Shown: in pieces, positions 38,311 to 50,749 of the stretch
How the letters are laid out: the number at the start of each line of letters is the position of its first letter
Numbering within the stretch: the first letter of the stretch is position 1
Source: Planctomycetota bacterium
GTDB taxonomy: Bacteria > Planctomycetota > Phycisphaerae > Phycisphaerales > UBA1924
Length of the DNA: 64,000 nucleotides
Assembly: GCA_033763975.1 (NCBI GenBank)
Contig: JANRJM010000012.1
Coordinates: 62,001 to 126,000 of the forward strand
Reading direction: 5' to 3'
Notes under the pieces: model-generated
Told to the model about the DNA's origin: nothing
The model's database searches: none
Seen by the model: the letters and a program-made list of their open reading frames with translations, nothing else
Translations under genes and position numbers: made by a program

Positions 38311-39612
38311 CTACGCCGGCAGCGCGAACCGCGCGCACAGGCCCGCGACCTCGGTCCGCACGTGCGCCGCCTCGCGCTCCAAGGTCTCGCCCTGCACGCC
38401 CGCCGCCAGCACGCGGTCGATCCACCCCGCGATCTGCACCATCTCCGCCTCGCCCAGCCCGCGCGTCGTCACCGCCGGCGTGCCCAGGCGCACCCCGCTC
38501 GTCACCCGCGGCGGCCTGGGATCATCCGGGATCCCGTTCTTGTTGCAGATGATCCCCGCCCGCTCCAGCCACGCCTCCGCGTCCGCCCCCGTCAGCCGCT
38601 CGTCCCGCGCCCGCAGGTCCACCAGCATCAGGTGGTTGTCCGTCCCGCCCGTCGTGCAGCGGAACCCCTTCTCGCGCAGCGCACCCGCCAGCGCCCGCGC
38701 GTTCGAAACCACCCGCCCCGCGTACGTCCGGAACTCCGGCCTCAGGCACTCCCCGAACGCCACCGCCTTCGCCGCGATCACGTGCATCAGCGGCCCGCCC
38801 TGCGCGCCCGGGAACACCGCCTTGTCGATCTTCTTCGCGATCTCCTCGTCGTTGCACACGATCAGCCCGCCCCGCGGCCCGCGCAGCGTCTTGTGCGTCG
38901 TCGTCGTCACCACGTGCGCGTGCGGGAACGGGCTCGGGTGCTGCCCGCCCACGATCAGCCCCGCGATGTGCGCCACGTCCGCCATCAGCAGCGCCCCGCA
39001 CTCGTCCGCGATCGCCCGGAACTTCGCAAAATCAATCACCCGCGGGTACGCCGAATAGCCGCACAGCAGCATCTTCGGCTTCGCCTCCAGGCACACCTTC
39101 CGCACCGCGTCGTAGTCGATGCGCTCAAACTCCGGGTAGTCCTTCGCGTAGTGCAGCGGGTAGTGGACGGGCCTGAAGAACCGCCCGCTGAAGTTGATCT
39201 TCATCCCGTGCGAGAGATGCCCGCCGTCCTTCAGCACCAGGCTCGCGAACGTGTCGCCCGGCTCCATCAGCGCCTGCATCACCGCCTGGTTCGCCTGCGC
39301 CCCGCTGTGCGGCTGCACGTTCGCGAACTTCGCCCCGAACATCGCGCACGCGCGCTCGCGCGCCAGGCTCTCGATCCGGTCGTGGAACTCGCACCCGCCG
39401 TAGTACCGCGCCCCCGGGTACCCCTCGGCGTACTTGTTCGTCAGGCACGTCCCCATCGCGTGCATCACCGGCCCCGAGACGTGGTTCTCGCTCGCGATGA
39501 GCTCGATCGTCGTCGCCTGACGGTTCGCCTCGCGCGCGATCAGCGCGCCCACCTCCGGGTCGCGGGTTTCGAGCAGCGCCAGCACGGCATCGGTGATCGG
39601 GTCGGTAGCCAT
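38311..39612 (-). CDS. glyA: Serine hydroxymethyltransferase
   Basis: 433-residue PLP enzyme interconverting serine and glycine with tetrahydrofolate, a main source of one-carbon units. Visible landmarks are [34 protein letters not shown] and the PLP lysine in [14 protein letters not shown] (about residue 241). The length is as usual (417-430). The start is ATG at 39612, the family's standard beginning ([21 protein letters not shown]). It follows the Trp-rich membrane-protein gene by 47 bases on the same strand. Confidence 0.96.
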   Translation of the reverse strand: MATDPITDAVLALLETRDPEVGALIAREANRQATTIELIASENHVSGPVMHAMGTCLTNKYAEGYPGARYYGGCEFHDRIESLARERACAMFGAKFANVQPHSGAQANQAVMQALMEPGDTFASLVLKDGGHLSHGMKINFSGRFFRPVHYPLHYAKDYPEFERIDYDAVRKVCLEAKPKMLLCGYSAYPRVIDFAKFRAIADECGALLMADVAHIAGLIVGGQHPSPFPHAHVVTTTTHKTLRGPRGGLIVCNDEEIAKKIDKAVFPGAQGGPLMHVIAAKAVAFGECLRPEFRTYAGRVVSNARALAGALREKGFRCTTGGTDNHLMLVDLRARDERLTGADAEAWLERAGIICNKNGIPDDPRPPRVTSGVRLGTPAVTTRGLGEAEMVQIAGWIDRVLAAGVQGETLEREAAHVRTEVAGLCARFALPA

Positions 39613-39659
39613 CGGCCAAGCGTATCGGCCCGCACGCCCCGCCGCCGTGAGAGCCCCGG

Positions 39660-40655
39660 CTACACCTTCGACAGCAGCCACGCAAACTGCCCATCCACCG
39701 TCAGCACGGTCGTCATCGCCAGCAACCCCGCCACGTTCGCCGCGACCCAGACCCGCACGGGCGATTCCAGCTTCCACCCGCGCGCCAGCGCCCACCACCA
39801 CCACACGCCCAGCCACCCCGCCCCGAGCAGCAGGTAGCAGTATCCCCAGTGGTAGAGCGGCAGGAACCCGCGCCACCCCGTCGTTACGAGCGGCGTTGCA
39901 AACCCGTTCCCGATCAGCCACAGGCTCAACGCGCGCAGCGTCGGGCCCAGCAGCATCATCGGGAGCATCCACGCCAGCGAATACACCCCCGCCCGCGCGA
40001 CATGCGCGCCGCGCACCTTCGCTCGCGCGCGCGTGTGGGGCAGCACCAGCATCATGACCACCAGCACCACGCTCATCGCCAGCAAGGGCAGGTACGCCTG
40101 CCCGAACGTCGTCCGCTTCCACGCCGGCACGAATGTCGCGAGCCACGTGTTTCGTCCCGGCGTCCAACTCACCGCCATGGACCCCACCGGCGCCATCCAG
40201 CCGCTCAGGCTCTCCCCGTTCGTGACCAGCCACCCCCACCCATGCTGCCACCAGAGGACCACAGCCCACGCCGCCCCGTGCGCCGCCCACGCGGCGCACA
40301 CCACCAGCACCACCCACGCCAGCATCCGCCACGCCCGGGGCTCGTGCTCCATTCGCACCCGCGACCAGAACACCCACGGACGCACCGCCCACCACCACGT
40401 CCGCCACGCAGCGGCCAATACGCCCACGCGCTGGGCGTGCTCGACGAACCTCGGCAGGACACGCCGGTCGGCCCGGAGCAGGTCCGCCCACGCCACCGCG
40501 AGCCCGCACTCCCAGCAGCGCCCCGCCAGCGGGCACGCCTCGCCCCACTTCCCGACCTCCGCCGAAAGGTCGTAGCCGCAGCGCGGACACGTAGGCAACG
40601 CGTCGTCCACGACGCGAGCATACCGACGCCCCACGAGGGGAGTTTCACTCGGCAC
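39660..40655 (-). CDS. Trp-rich membrane protein with N-terminal zinc ribbon
   Basis: 331 residues. A zinc ribbon at the N-terminus (CPRCGYDL...CWECG, about 23-51) is followed by about six hydrophobic helices unusually rich in Trp ([39 protein letters not shown]). The domain order is reversed relative to the zinc-ribbon protein at 6976-7371, but the ribbon is of the same kind. Function unknown. GTG start at 40655; its upstream gap to acnA is only 269 bases and divergent. Confidence 0.7.
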   Translation of the reverse strand: MPSETPLVGRRYARVVDDALPTCPRCGYDLSAEVGKWGEACPLAGRCWECGLAVAWADLLRADRRVLPRFVEHAQRVGVLAAAWRTWWWAVRPWVFWSRVRMEHEPRAWRMLAWVVLVVCAAWAAHGAAWAVVLWWQHGWGWLVTNGESLSGWMAPVGSMAVSWTPGRNTWLATFVPAWKRTTFGQAYLPLLAMSVVLVVMMLVLPHTRARAKVRGAHVARAGVYSLAWMLPMMLLGPTLRALSLWLIGNGFATPLVTTGWRGFLPLYHWGYCYLLLGAGWLGVWWWWALARGWKLESPVRVWVAANVAGLLAMTTVLTVDGQFAWLLSKV

Positions 40656-40846
40656 ACCAACGACACGCCGACACGGCTGTTCCCGGCGGCCTCGCGCTCG
40701 TCATCGCGGCGGTCCGATGCCGCCGTCCCCGCCCTCCCCGTCCGCAGCCGCCCGTCACGGCGCCATGAGCCCTCGCGCCAGTTCCTTCGCCTGCCCGGGG
40801 TGCGGTATCATCACAAAAAGTGATCGATTCTGTGATTCCGATTGCT

Positions 40847-40875
40847 TTGATTCATGACACAGCGATGTCGATACT
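40847..40875 (+). promoter_or_regulatory. Putative sigma-70-type promoter of acnA
   Basis: TTGATT (40847-40852) and GATACT (40870-40875) are 17 bases apart in an AT-richer island that contrasts with the surrounding GC-rich DNA. This would give a leader of roughly 40 bases before the acnA ATG. A second GATACT lies at 40892. Confidence 0.5.
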
Positions 40876-40924
40876 TGATCGACCTGCACGAGATACTTGG
40901 GTGCCGCACGAAAGGACCACGCCG

Positions 40925-43867
<2,943 letters not shown>

Positions 43868-43868
43868 G

Positions 43869-44372
43869 TTGGCCGCCGACGCACGGCCCGAGCACGCGCG
43901 CCCCGGCGCGGGGGTGGACGCGCACCAGGCCGACGCCGCGCTCGCCCGCGTGTGGGTCGACATCCCTGTCGCCTGGGGCGAGATGGACGCGCTCGGGCAC
44001 GTCAACAACGTCGTGTTCTTTCGGTACATGGAGACCGCCCGCATCGAGTACATCCGGCGCCTGGGCGACTGGGCCCGCGACGGACGCCCGCCGGGGTTCA
44101 TCCTGCAATCGGCGTCGATCCGGTTCCGCAGGCCCGTCGTGTTCCCCGACACACTGCGCGTGACCGCCCGCGCGGTGGAGGTGGCCGCCGACCGCTTCAC
44201 GCTCTCCCACGCCATGGTGAGCAGCGCGAGCGGCGAGGTCGTCGCCATCGGCCAGGGCGTCGTCGTGTCGTACGACTACGCCCTCGGCACCAAGGTCCCG
44301 CTGTCGGACACGCTGCGCCGGGCGATCAACGCGACCGACGGGGTCACTTCGCGGGCGGGGGCTTCGGGATGA
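43869..44372 (+). CDS. Acyl-CoA thioesterase (4HBT hotdog)
   Basis: 167-residue hotdog-fold thioesterase. WGEMDALGHVNNVVFFRYMETARIEY (about 36-61, in two parts) is the 4-hydroxybenzoyl-CoA-type active site, its Asp near residue 39. It probably hydrolyses acyl-CoA thioesters; substrate unknown. The open frame starts at TTG 43869, one base after the acnA stop; a GTG further in (VWVDIPV) is an alternative start. The 3' end overlaps the convergent protease-like gene by 29 bases. Confidence 0.82.
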   Translation: MAADARPEHARPGAGVDAHQADAALARVWVDIPVAWGEMDALGHVNNVVFFRYMETARIEYIRRLGDWARDGRPPGFILQSASIRFRRPVVFPDTLRVTARAVEVAADRFTLSHAMVSSASGEVVAIGQGVVVSYDYALGTKVPLSDTLRRAINATDGVTSRAGASG

Positions 44373-45363
44373 ACGCGATGCGCCGGTTCGTGTAATCGGT
44401 GACGATCGTGAAGCGCCGCAGCAGGTCGGCGCCGATGTTGCCGTCCTTGGTCGCGTTGGCGAACGTGCCCTTGGCCTCGACCGCGAACATCGCGTCGACG
44501 TTCTCGGTGCGCACGCCCCCGAGCTCGAACCAGGCGACGCGCCCGCGCTTGGCGGCGACGAACCCGCCCACGCCGCCGAGGCGGGCGTCGGTGACCTCGC
44601 GCCCGTCGAGCAGCGACCACTTCTCGACGGCGGGCTGGTGGAATGTGACGGCGCTGTTCGCGCCGGTATCGAGGCGGAAGAGCCCCTCGCGTCCTTCGAA
44701 GCGGGCGCGCACCGCGGGCACGCGGTCATTGAGGACCAGGTCGGTCCAGGCGGGGGGCGGGGCGTCGCCCGCGCGCGACGCGAGTTCGAAGGCGTCGGGC
44801 GCGTGCAGCGCGATGCGGGGCGCACCGATGTCGATCTCGGCGACGCAGCGCGAGAGCAGCCCGTAGCCGATGACGCCGGCGATCTCGTCGCCCAGGTGCT
44901 GCTTCAGGAACGCGAGGTCGGCGAGCATCACGGGGTGATCGGTGAGCGTGACCGGGCCGAGCGCGATGGTGGACGCGCGGAAGACGGGCGAGGCATTCGC
45001 GTCGCCCCCGACGCCGACGGCGTCGACCTGGCCGGCGCGCCGGAGATCGAGCGACTCCGCGACGCTCTTGGCGATGACGCAGACCCCAGCGCCGGTGTCG
45101 AAGATGAACCAGCCGGGCGCGCGCCCGTTCACCATCGGGCGGACCAGCAGGTGCCCGGTGGGCGTGCGCTTCACTTCCAGGGCCGACGGCGCGCTGGGGT
45201 CGAACGCAACGCCGCCGGGCGCGAGCGGGTCCGTGGGCGAGGCGGCCGGGGCCTGCGATGCGGTAGGGCGCTCGGGCTGCGCACCGGGCTGCGCAAGGCC
45301 GGTCGAGGCGAAGAGGAACCCGGTGAGGACGAGAACGCGTGCAGCACGACGAGGTGTGGTCAT
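44344..45363 (-). CDS. Secreted protein with two retropepsin-like domains
   Basis: 339 residues. A signal peptide (about 1-24) is followed by a Pro/Ala linker and two aspartic-protease-like domains: WFIFDTGAGVCVI (about 88-100) and LFRLDTGANSAVT (about 235-247). Each contributes one catalytic-type DTG, so a single chain could form the two-Asp active site that retroviral enzymes build as a dimer. Probably periplasmic. A convergent overlap of 29 bases with the thioesterase gene is seen. Confidence 0.78.
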   Translation of the reverse strand: MTTPRRAARVLVLTGFLFASTGLAQPGAQPERPTASQAPAASPTDPLAPGGVAFDPSAPSALEVKRTPTGHLLVRPMVNGRAPGWFIFDTGAGVCVIAKSVAESLDLRRAGQVDAVGVGGDANASPVFRASTIALGPVTLTDHPVMLADLAFLKQHLGDEIAGVIGYGLLSRCVAEIDIGAPRIALHAPDAFELASRAGDAPPPAWTDLVLNDRVPAVRARFEGREGLFRLDTGANSAVTFHQPAVEKWSLLDGREVTDARLGGVGGFVAAKRGRVAWFELGGVRTENVDAMFAVEAKGTFANATKDGNIGADLLRRFTIVTDYTNRRIAFIPKPPPAK

Positions 45364-45658
45364 GCAATCGATGTACGCACGATCGCGTCCCGTGTTACCG
45401 GGCGGGTCGGCGGGCGCTCCGGCAGCTCGGCGCGCGTGTGCCGTGGCGGCGTGATCGCGCGGGGTGATGTTGCGTGTGCGCGGGCCTGGCGGCGCACGCG
45501 GCATGCGCGGCGCCGTCGGGCCCGCCGACGCCGCGGGCCGCACGCTTTGGTGGACGCGATCGCACCGCGTGTCAGGCTCGGGGGGCCAGACAATCCGCGG
45601 AGCCCGGCGCCCGGTGTTGCGGCGTGCCGGAAATCCCGCTCGAGAGAGGGAGAGACAC

Positions 45659-46513
45659 ATGCGTCTTGCAGCTATCGGTGCGCTCGCGGGGCTTGCGGCC
45701 CTCGCGGGCATCGCGAACGCCGGCGTGGAAGTCTTGGGCTCGGGCGGCGCGGGGTGGGTGGCGTTCCCCGGCGCGCTCAATCAGTACGACAACGCGTCGC
45801 GCCCGTATTGGGATCAGCGGAGCAAGGACGGGGGCACACGCAACATCGGAAACTATCTGCACGGCTCGTACACGCTCCCGCTGCCCGCCGGCGCCGGCGC
45901 GTCGCCGAACATCACGCCCATGTGGTGGAGCCACGCGGGGGCCGAGCCGCTGGTGCTCGGCGGGCAGGCGTCGAACGCGGACCTCGACATCGGCTTTCGC
46001 AGCACGACGCCCGATCCCGTTGATTCGACGCTGCTGCTCGAGGTCGCCGGCCTCGCCGCGTACAACGAGATCGGCTGGTACGACCTTTCGGACGCGGCGG
46101 GCGAGGAAGTGCTCCACCCGATCTACGCCGGCGGCGCCGGCCCGCTGACGGCGACGTCGTTCGTGCCGAGCGAGACGTGGGGCCTGTACCTGCGGAGCTT
46201 CAAGGACTATCCGGGCGCGGGGCAGGGGCTGCTGTTCTTCTCGCAGGCGGATCGCAACCGCGCGAACGGGCCCGCGGCGCTCGCGGCCGACGACCGGCGC
46301 GTGCAGCACTTCGCGATCTTCGCGAGCGGGGGCGCGCCGGGGGCCGAGCGGTACACCATCGGCGTCGAGGACCTGCCCCTGCGCTCCACGGGCATCGAGC
46401 AGTTCGGCGATTACAACGACGTCGTGCTGACGATCACGTCGGTGCCCGCGCCGGGCGCGGCGGCCCTTCTGGCGCTCGGAGGGCTGGCGATCGCACGCCG
46501 TCGACGCTCGTGA
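45659..46513 (+). CDS. PEP-CTERM-type secreted protein
   Basis: 284 residues. Signal peptide about 1-21 (ending ANAGV), a long beta-rich ectodomain with Trp/Tyr-Gly motifs, and the sorting tail PAPGAAALLALGGLAIARRRR. The AGGGAGAG before the ATG at 45659 supports this start. The ectodomain contains a late GVEDLPLRSTGIEQFGDYND stretch like the acidic, Ca-binding-looking loops of surface proteins; ligand unknown. A good terminator follows at 46543. Confidence 0.78.
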   Translation: MRLAAIGALAGLAALAGIANAGVEVLGSGGAGWVAFPGALNQYDNASRPYWDQRSKDGGTRNIGNYLHGSYTLPLPAGAGASPNITPMWWSHAGAEPLVLGGQASNADLDIGFRSTTPDPVDSTLLLEVAGLAAYNEIGWYDLSDAAGEEVLHPIYAGGAGPLTATSFVPSETWGLYLRSFKDYPGAGQGLLFFSQADRNRANGPAALAADDRRVQHFAIFASGGAPGAERYTIGVEDLPLRSTGIEQFGDYNDVVLTITSVPAPGAAALLALGGLAIARRRRS

Positions 46514-46542
46514 ACGAACCGTTGATGTCTTCCTCTTGATCG

Positions 46543-46576
46543 ACGCCCTCGGCACTCCGGCCGGGGGCGTTGTTCA
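46543..46576 (+). terminator. Rho-independent-like terminator after PEP-CTERM gene
   Basis: ACGCCCTCGGC (46543-46553) pairs with GCCGGGGGCGT (46560-46570) along 11 bases with a single T-G wobble and a 6-base loop; TGTTCA follows. Confidence 0.65.
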
Positions 46577-46582
46577 TCCGGG

Positions 46583-47011
46583 CTAGATCCCGCCCGCGCC
46601 CTGCATCGCCTCCAGCATGCGGAGGAGCGGCACCGCGAGCGACCCGGCGACGAGCAGCACCACCAGCACGCCCGTCCACAGCAGGATGTGGAGCAGCGCG
46701 GGTCCCAGCCCGCGCGAATCGATCCGCACATGTGCCAGGACGGCGGTGCCGAAGAGAAGCAGCGCGACGGGCGCGGCGATGACCAACCCGGGGATGGCCG
46801 CGCCGGGCGCCGAGCCCGCCAGCCAGCGCGAAAAGTCCAGGATTCCCACCGTGAGGCGCGGGAGCGCCACGCCGAAGTCGACGAAGTGCTCGCGAGCGGC
46901 GGGCGCGAGGATGAGCAGCACGAGCAGCACGACCGCCCAGGCACCCGCGGAGGCAATGACGAGCGCGAGCGGCGCCGGCGATGGCGCCTCGCAGACTTGG
47001 GGCGTGGCCAT
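46583..47011 (-). CDS. Small membrane protein, GspF-like segment
   Basis: 142 residues with three to four hydrophobic helices (about 13-33, 70-92, 105-130). The loop FVDFGVALPRLTVGILDFSRWL (about 39-60) resembles the segment FxxFGxxLPxLTxxLLxxS of type II secretion inner-membrane protein GspF, but the rest of GspF is absent. The start is the ATG of MATPQVCEAP; the open frame extends further upstream. Function unknown; possibly a remnant or a diverged helper. Confidence 0.6.
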   Translation of the reverse strand: MATPQVCEAPSPAPLALVIASAGAWAVVLLVLLILAPAAREHFVDFGVALPRLTVGILDFSRWLAGSAPGAAIPGLVIAAPVALLLFGTAVLAHVRIDSRGLGPALLHILLWTGVLVVLLVAGSLAVPLLRMLEAMQGAGGI

Positions 47012-47091
47012 CGAGGAATGATACCCGCCCGGGCGTGCCCGTCGTGTCGCCCCGGTCGTTCCGCGTGCCCCGTGCCCGCCAACGATGGGCC

Positions 47092-47607
47092 ATGCTCGCA
47101 CCCACGCTCGCGCAGTTCATGACGGTGCAGGACATCCTGCCGATCCTGCAGTCGCTCTCGTCGCTCGCGATCGCGGCGGGGTTCCTGGTGTCCGCGTACC
47201 AGTTCCGCACCGCGCGCCGGGCGCAGTCGGTCGCGAACTTCTCGAAACTGGTCGAACTGCAGATGCAACTGCGGCGCATGCGCGTGGAAGACCCGACGCT
47301 GGCGCGCGTCTATCGCCACGACATGGAGGGCCTCACCACCCCCGAGGAAGTGCGCGAGTACTTCTTCAACCTCATGCAGCTCTCGGTGTACGAGATCGTG
47401 TGGTACAACCATCGCCAGGGGCAGATCCCCGACGATTACTACCGCAGTTGGGAGCGCCGGGTGCGCGAGATCGCCGCCGAGCCGAGCTTCCGGCGCATGA
47501 TCACCAGCCCCGCCATGAAGATCATGCACGACGAGTTCCAGGCGTACATCATCGGGCTGGTGCGCGAGACACCCAGCGCGGCCGCCGTCGGGCGGGCTCG
47601 GGCCTGA
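47092..47607 (+). CDS. Putative one-TM protein, unknown function
   Basis: 171 residues. One hydrophobic N-terminal helix (about 15-35) is followed by a long amphipathic, mostly helical region (FRTARRAQSVANFSKLVELQMQLRRMRV), and an acidic middle. It may be anchored in the inner membrane with a cytoplasmic coiled domain. ATG at 47092 or 47119; the first is chosen because it lies well before the helix. No family recognised. It is convergent with manA. Confidence 0.65.
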   Translation: MLAPTLAQFMTVQDILPILQSLSSLAIAAGFLVSAYQFRTARRAQSVANFSKLVELQMQLRRMRVEDPTLARVYRHDMEGLTTPEEVREYFFNLMQLSVYEIVWYNHRQGQIPDDYYRSWERRVREIAAEPSFRRMITSPAMKIMHDEFQAYIIGLVRETPSAAAVGRARA

Positions 47608-47640
47608 CGGTCGCTGTGCGAACGCCGTTCGCCCGGTCCG

Positions 47641-48645
47641 TCACCCGACCGTCGCGACCAGGCATTCCAGCCGCGCGTCGTCGGCGGCGCACGCGGTGGT
47701 CTCTGCGCTCACGCCCGCGGGCACGACGAACGTCTGTCCGACCGCGACGTCCGTCGGCGCGTACGCGCCGTCCTCGTGGTAGAGCGAGCCCGCGCCCGCC
47801 AGCACCATGACGACCGCGCACCGCCCGTCGGGCTCGAGGGGGCGCTCCTGCCCGCTCCCGAGCGACAGGTGGCGCACGCGGAAGAAGTCGGTCCGCAGCG
47901 TCGGCCCGAACCCGTCGCCGGCGGATCGCAGCACCATCTCCGGAGGCGGCGGGGCGAGGTCGACGCACGCGAGGCACTGGTCGATGTGCAGTTCACGCCC
48001 GCTGCGCCCCCAGTCGTACAGCCGGAACGTCGTGTCGCTGGGGGTCTGCACTTCCGCGACGAGCACGCCCGCGCCCAGCGCGTGCACCGTGCCGCTGGGC
48101 AGGTTGTGGATCTCGCCGGGCTTCGCCGGGCAGGCGCGCAGCGCCTCCACCACCGTCCCGTCTCGCACCCGGGCCGCGAGCGACTCGCGCGTTTCGCCGG
48201 GCCGGAGGCCCTTGTACAGCACGCTGCCCGGGGCGGCGTCGAGGATGTACCAGCACTCGGTCTTGAGGTGCGCCCCGGGATGGGCGGCGGCGTACGCCGG
48301 GCTGGGGTGCACCTGGATGCTGAGATTCTCGCGCGCATCAAGGAACTTCACGAGCAGCGGGAAGCCCCCCGAGCCCGTCGGGCGCGCCGCCCCCAGCAGC
48401 CCGGCGCCCCACGTGCGCACCGCGTCGCCGAGCGTCTTGCCCGCGAGCGCGCCGTTCACGACGACGGATCGCTGCGCGCCGCCCCCGGCGCCGCTGGCCG
48501 AGGTCGCGTCCAGGTCCGCCGCTTCCCAACTCTCGCCGATCGTGGCCCCGGCGGGGCAGTCCTTGCCGAAGCGCGCAAGACGATCTCCGCCCCAGACCTT
48601 GTGCATGAGGATCGGGCGGCACTGGAGCGGGTACGGGCTGGTCAT
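47641..48645 (-). CDS. manA: Mannose-6-phosphate isomerase, class I
   Basis: 334-residue cupin-type phosphomannose isomerase, interconverting mannose-6-phosphate and fructose-6-phosphate for glycan synthesis. Zinc-binding groups appear in QVHPS (about 117), ECWYILDA (about 133) and GTVHALG (about 188-194). The smaller size fits the Bacillus-type class I proteins. The start is the ATG of MTSPYPLQCRPIL. It lies 19 bases after the FabZ-like gene on the same strand, suggesting cotranscription. Confidence 0.88.
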   Translation of the reverse strand: MTSPYPLQCRPILMHKVWGGDRLARFGKDCPAGATIGESWEAADLDATSASGAGGGAQRSVVVNGALAGKTLGDAVRTWGAGLLGAARPTGSGGFPLLVKFLDARENLSIQVHPSPAYAAAHPGAHLKTECWYILDAAPGSVLYKGLRPGETRESLAARVRDGTVVEALRACPAKPGEIHNLPSGTVHALGAGVLVAEVQTPSDTTFRLYDWGRSGRELHIDQCLACVDLAPPPPEMVLRSAGDGFGPTLRTDFFRVRHLSLGSGQERPLEPDGRCAVVMVLAGAGSLYHEDGAYAPTDVAVGQTFVVPAGVSAETTACAADDARLECLVATVG

Positions 48646-48664
48646 CGGCGTCCCCGACGCGTGC

Positions 48665-49210
48665 CTAGACGGTGCGCCCCTCGGCGAACATCCCGCTGAT
48701 GCGCGCATCGAACGCGACGCGATCGCCGACGATGCCCTGCACGTCGGAGATGAAGCGGCGTCGCTGCGCCCGCACTTCCTTGCACAGGACGTAGAAGTCA
48801 TCGCCCGGGACCACCGCGGACCGGAACGCCGCGTCCTCGATCCGCAGGAAGAAGACCAGCCCGGGCCCGGTCTTGCGAACGACGTACATGTAGCACGAGA
48901 GCTGGGCGGCGGTCTCGACCATCAGCACGCCCGGGAATACCGCCTTGCCGGGGAAGTGCCCCGGCACCCAGAACTCGTCGTGCCGGATCTTCTTGTACGC
49001 GACGCCCTCGGTCATGTCGGGGCTCATCCACACCACGCGATCGAGCATCGCCATGACCCCGCGGTGCGGGTTCGCCTTGGCGATGGCGTCACGATCGGCG
49101 TAGGTCGCGCCGAGGTCGATCCCGCTGATGTCGATCAGCAGCGACTTGGGCGCCGGCTCGACATCGCCGACCGCGCCGGGTTCGGGATTACTGGGCAGAC
49201 TGGCCGGCAT
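48665..49210 (-). CDS. FabZ-like 3-hydroxyacyl-ACP dehydratase
   Basis: 181-residue hotdog dehydratase. VPGHFPGKAVFPGVLMVETAAQL (catalytic His near residue 84, Glu about 98) is the family active site; the canonical enzyme has E-A-M-A-Q. A basic N-terminal extension of about 30 residues (PEPGAVGDVEPAPK) is unusual. Role is fatty acid or related lipid elongation. Its start overlaps the last 23 bases of the Hc1-like gene. Confidence 0.85.
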   Translation of the reverse strand: MPASLPSNPEPGAVGDVEPAPKSLLIDISGIDLGATYADRDAIAKANPHRGVMAMLDRVVWMSPDMTEGVAYKKIRHDEFWVPGHFPGKAVFPGVLMVETAAQLSCYMYVVRKTGPGLVFFLRIEDAAFRSAVVPGDDFYVLCKEVRAQRRRFISDVQGIVGDRVAFDARISGMFAEGRTV

Positions 49211-49373
49211 CGCGCAACTCCAGGATCTTCTCGCGGACTTCCTGGGCAGTGGTCTTGACGTCCTGCATGAGCTGACGCGCCCGGGTGCCGGCGGCCTTGT
49301 TCCCGCCCTCGGCCTTCTTCACGTCCTCTTCAGCTTCCAGCACGATTTTCTTGAGGCGCTCGAATGCGTCCAC
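49188..49373 (-). CDS. Histone H1-like (Hc1-type) basic protein
   Basis: 61-residue helical protein with the order characteristic of bacterial Hc1 histones: LKKIVLEAEEDVKKAEGGNKAAGTRARQL (in blocks), then QDVKTTAQEVREKILELRD. The GNKAAGTRAR motif is the hallmark. Such proteins bind and compact DNA. Start is the GTG at 49373, 8 bases after a GGGG-type ribosome site; longer frame upstream (to 49454) is unlikely. It heads a likely operon with the FabZ-like and manA genes. Confidence 0.82.
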   Translation of the reverse strand: MDAFERLKKIVLEAEEDVKKAEGGNKAAGTRARQLMQDVKTTAQEVREKILELRDAGQSAQ

Positions 49374-49482
49374 GCTTGCGACCCCTTCCCCGGATTGCCC
49401 GGCTTCCCCCCTCCCAACCGGGCTGATTCTGTGGGGCCATGCCCCCGGAAGCAAGCGACAGCCTTAAGTCTTTTCTTCACAA

Positions 49483-50487
49483 TCACTTCATTGCCTGCGG
49501 CAGGCACCGCCCGATGATCTCCATCGCGGCGCGGAGGTAGCGGGGGTTGCCCTCCCGCTCCGAGAGCGCCGGGGCGCACGCCGCCGCGAGCACGCGCCGC
49601 ACGAGCGCGAGGTCGCCGTACGAATCATCCGCGGGCAGGCCCCGCTCGCGACGCAGCCGCGCCAGCGTGGGCACGGGCTTGATGCCCAGCACCTTTTCGT
49701 GCCCCCAGAACTGGCGCTCCAGGTAGAGCGCGTCCTCGACCCAGTGTCCGGCGTGGACAAGGGCCAGATCCACGAGCACGCACGGGCACCCGCCGTCGGG
49801 CCCCGGGCGGCGCAGCGCGTTGCCGGGGTGGAGGTCGCCGTGACACCAGGCGTTGATGGGGCGTGATTCCCAGCGCCGGCGAAGCACGGGCAAGGCCCGC
49901 TGCACACGCCGCACTTCATCGTTCCACTTCTGGGCGTCGGACACCCCGCCGGTGCGACAGAGCGCGCGCGACCGCTCGAGCAGGCGCTCCCAATCGGGGG
50001 AAGGCGGCGCCGGGCCGAGCGGAGCCGCGTGGATCGCGGCGGCCTGAAAGTCCGCCGCCGCCCGCAGCAGGTCCAGCGCCGCCTGCTCGCACATCCGGTC
50101 GTTGCTGAGGGCCGGGCCCGCGAGGCGCTCGAGCACGAGCCACGCCAGGTCGTACCCGCCCAGCGCGGTGCCCGCCGCAACGACCCGGGGCGTCGGACGC
50201 CCGTGGGCCCAGCGATCACCCCACCGCGACGGATCGATCTCGCCCAGCGCCACGGTCCAGCGGTGCTCCACCGGCGTCACCGGCAGCTTCACCACGACCT
50301 CGAGCGACTCGCCCGAGTCGGCCCGCCAGGTGGTGAACCCAGTGGCCGCCCCGCCGCGCTGATGGTGCGAGTGGAACCAATCGACATGCCCGAGCCGTCC
50401 GCCGCAGCACTCGCGGAGCACGCCCTCCAGCGATTGCGCGAGATCCGGCGTTGCACCCGCGAACGAACGCGGCTGAACATCAGACAT
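49483..50487 (-). CDS. Aminoglycoside-phosphotransferase-like kinase
   Basis: 334 residues of the APH/choline-kinase-like fold. The catalytic loop AWCHGDLHPGNALRR (about 227-241) and the DFG-like Asp (CVLVDLALVHAGHW) are seen. These kinases phosphorylate small amines, alcohols or macrolides; resistance is not implied because the family is broad. The start is the ATG of MSDVQPRSF at 50487. The gene is followed after 109 bases by the Hc1-like gene on the same strand. Confidence 0.83.
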   Translation of the reverse strand: MSDVQPRSFAGATPDLAQSLEGVLRECCGGRLGHVDWFHSHHQRGGAATGFTTWRADSGESLEVVVKLPVTPVEHRWTVALGEIDPSRWGDRWAHGRPTPRVVAAGTALGGYDLAWLVLERLAGPALSNDRMCEQAALDLLRAAADFQAAAIHAAPLGPAPPSPDWERLLERSRALCRTGGVSDAQKWNDEVRRVQRALPVLRRRWESRPINAWCHGDLHPGNALRRPGPDGGCPCVLVDLALVHAGHWVEDALYLERQFWGHEKVLGIKPVPTLARLRRERGLPADDSYGDLALVRRVLAAACAPALSEREGNPRYLRAAMEIIGRCLPQAMK

Positions 50488-50749
50488 CGTGATCAGCGTA
50501 CCCCTTCGGCCCTCGGTCCGGAACCGTGCGAACAGCCTACGAACCGACTCCGCGGGCCGGGTGCCGCACGCTCTATCGGCGGGCACGCACGCGGGCCCCC
50601 GCGAAACTCGGCGGATCCGACGCTCCGACCCGCCATCCGGGGCTCACGAGCACCCTCGAACGGCGTACGGCGTCATGGGCAATAGCCCGCCCGAACGCCG
50701 GGCGGCCGGGGGGTGTGCTGTATACTCGCGCCGAGCCGGAGGTCTGTGC

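Noticed and set aside
40820-40924. N-terminal extension of AcnA from GTG 40820
   Set aside because: It would run across the AT-rich promoter-like island; GAAAGGA precedes the ATG at 40925, where similarity begins.
49483-50487. Antibiotic resistance gene (aminoglycoside phosphotransferase)
   Set aside because: Only the general APH/choline-kinase fold is seen; nothing points to an antibiotic substrate or mobile context.
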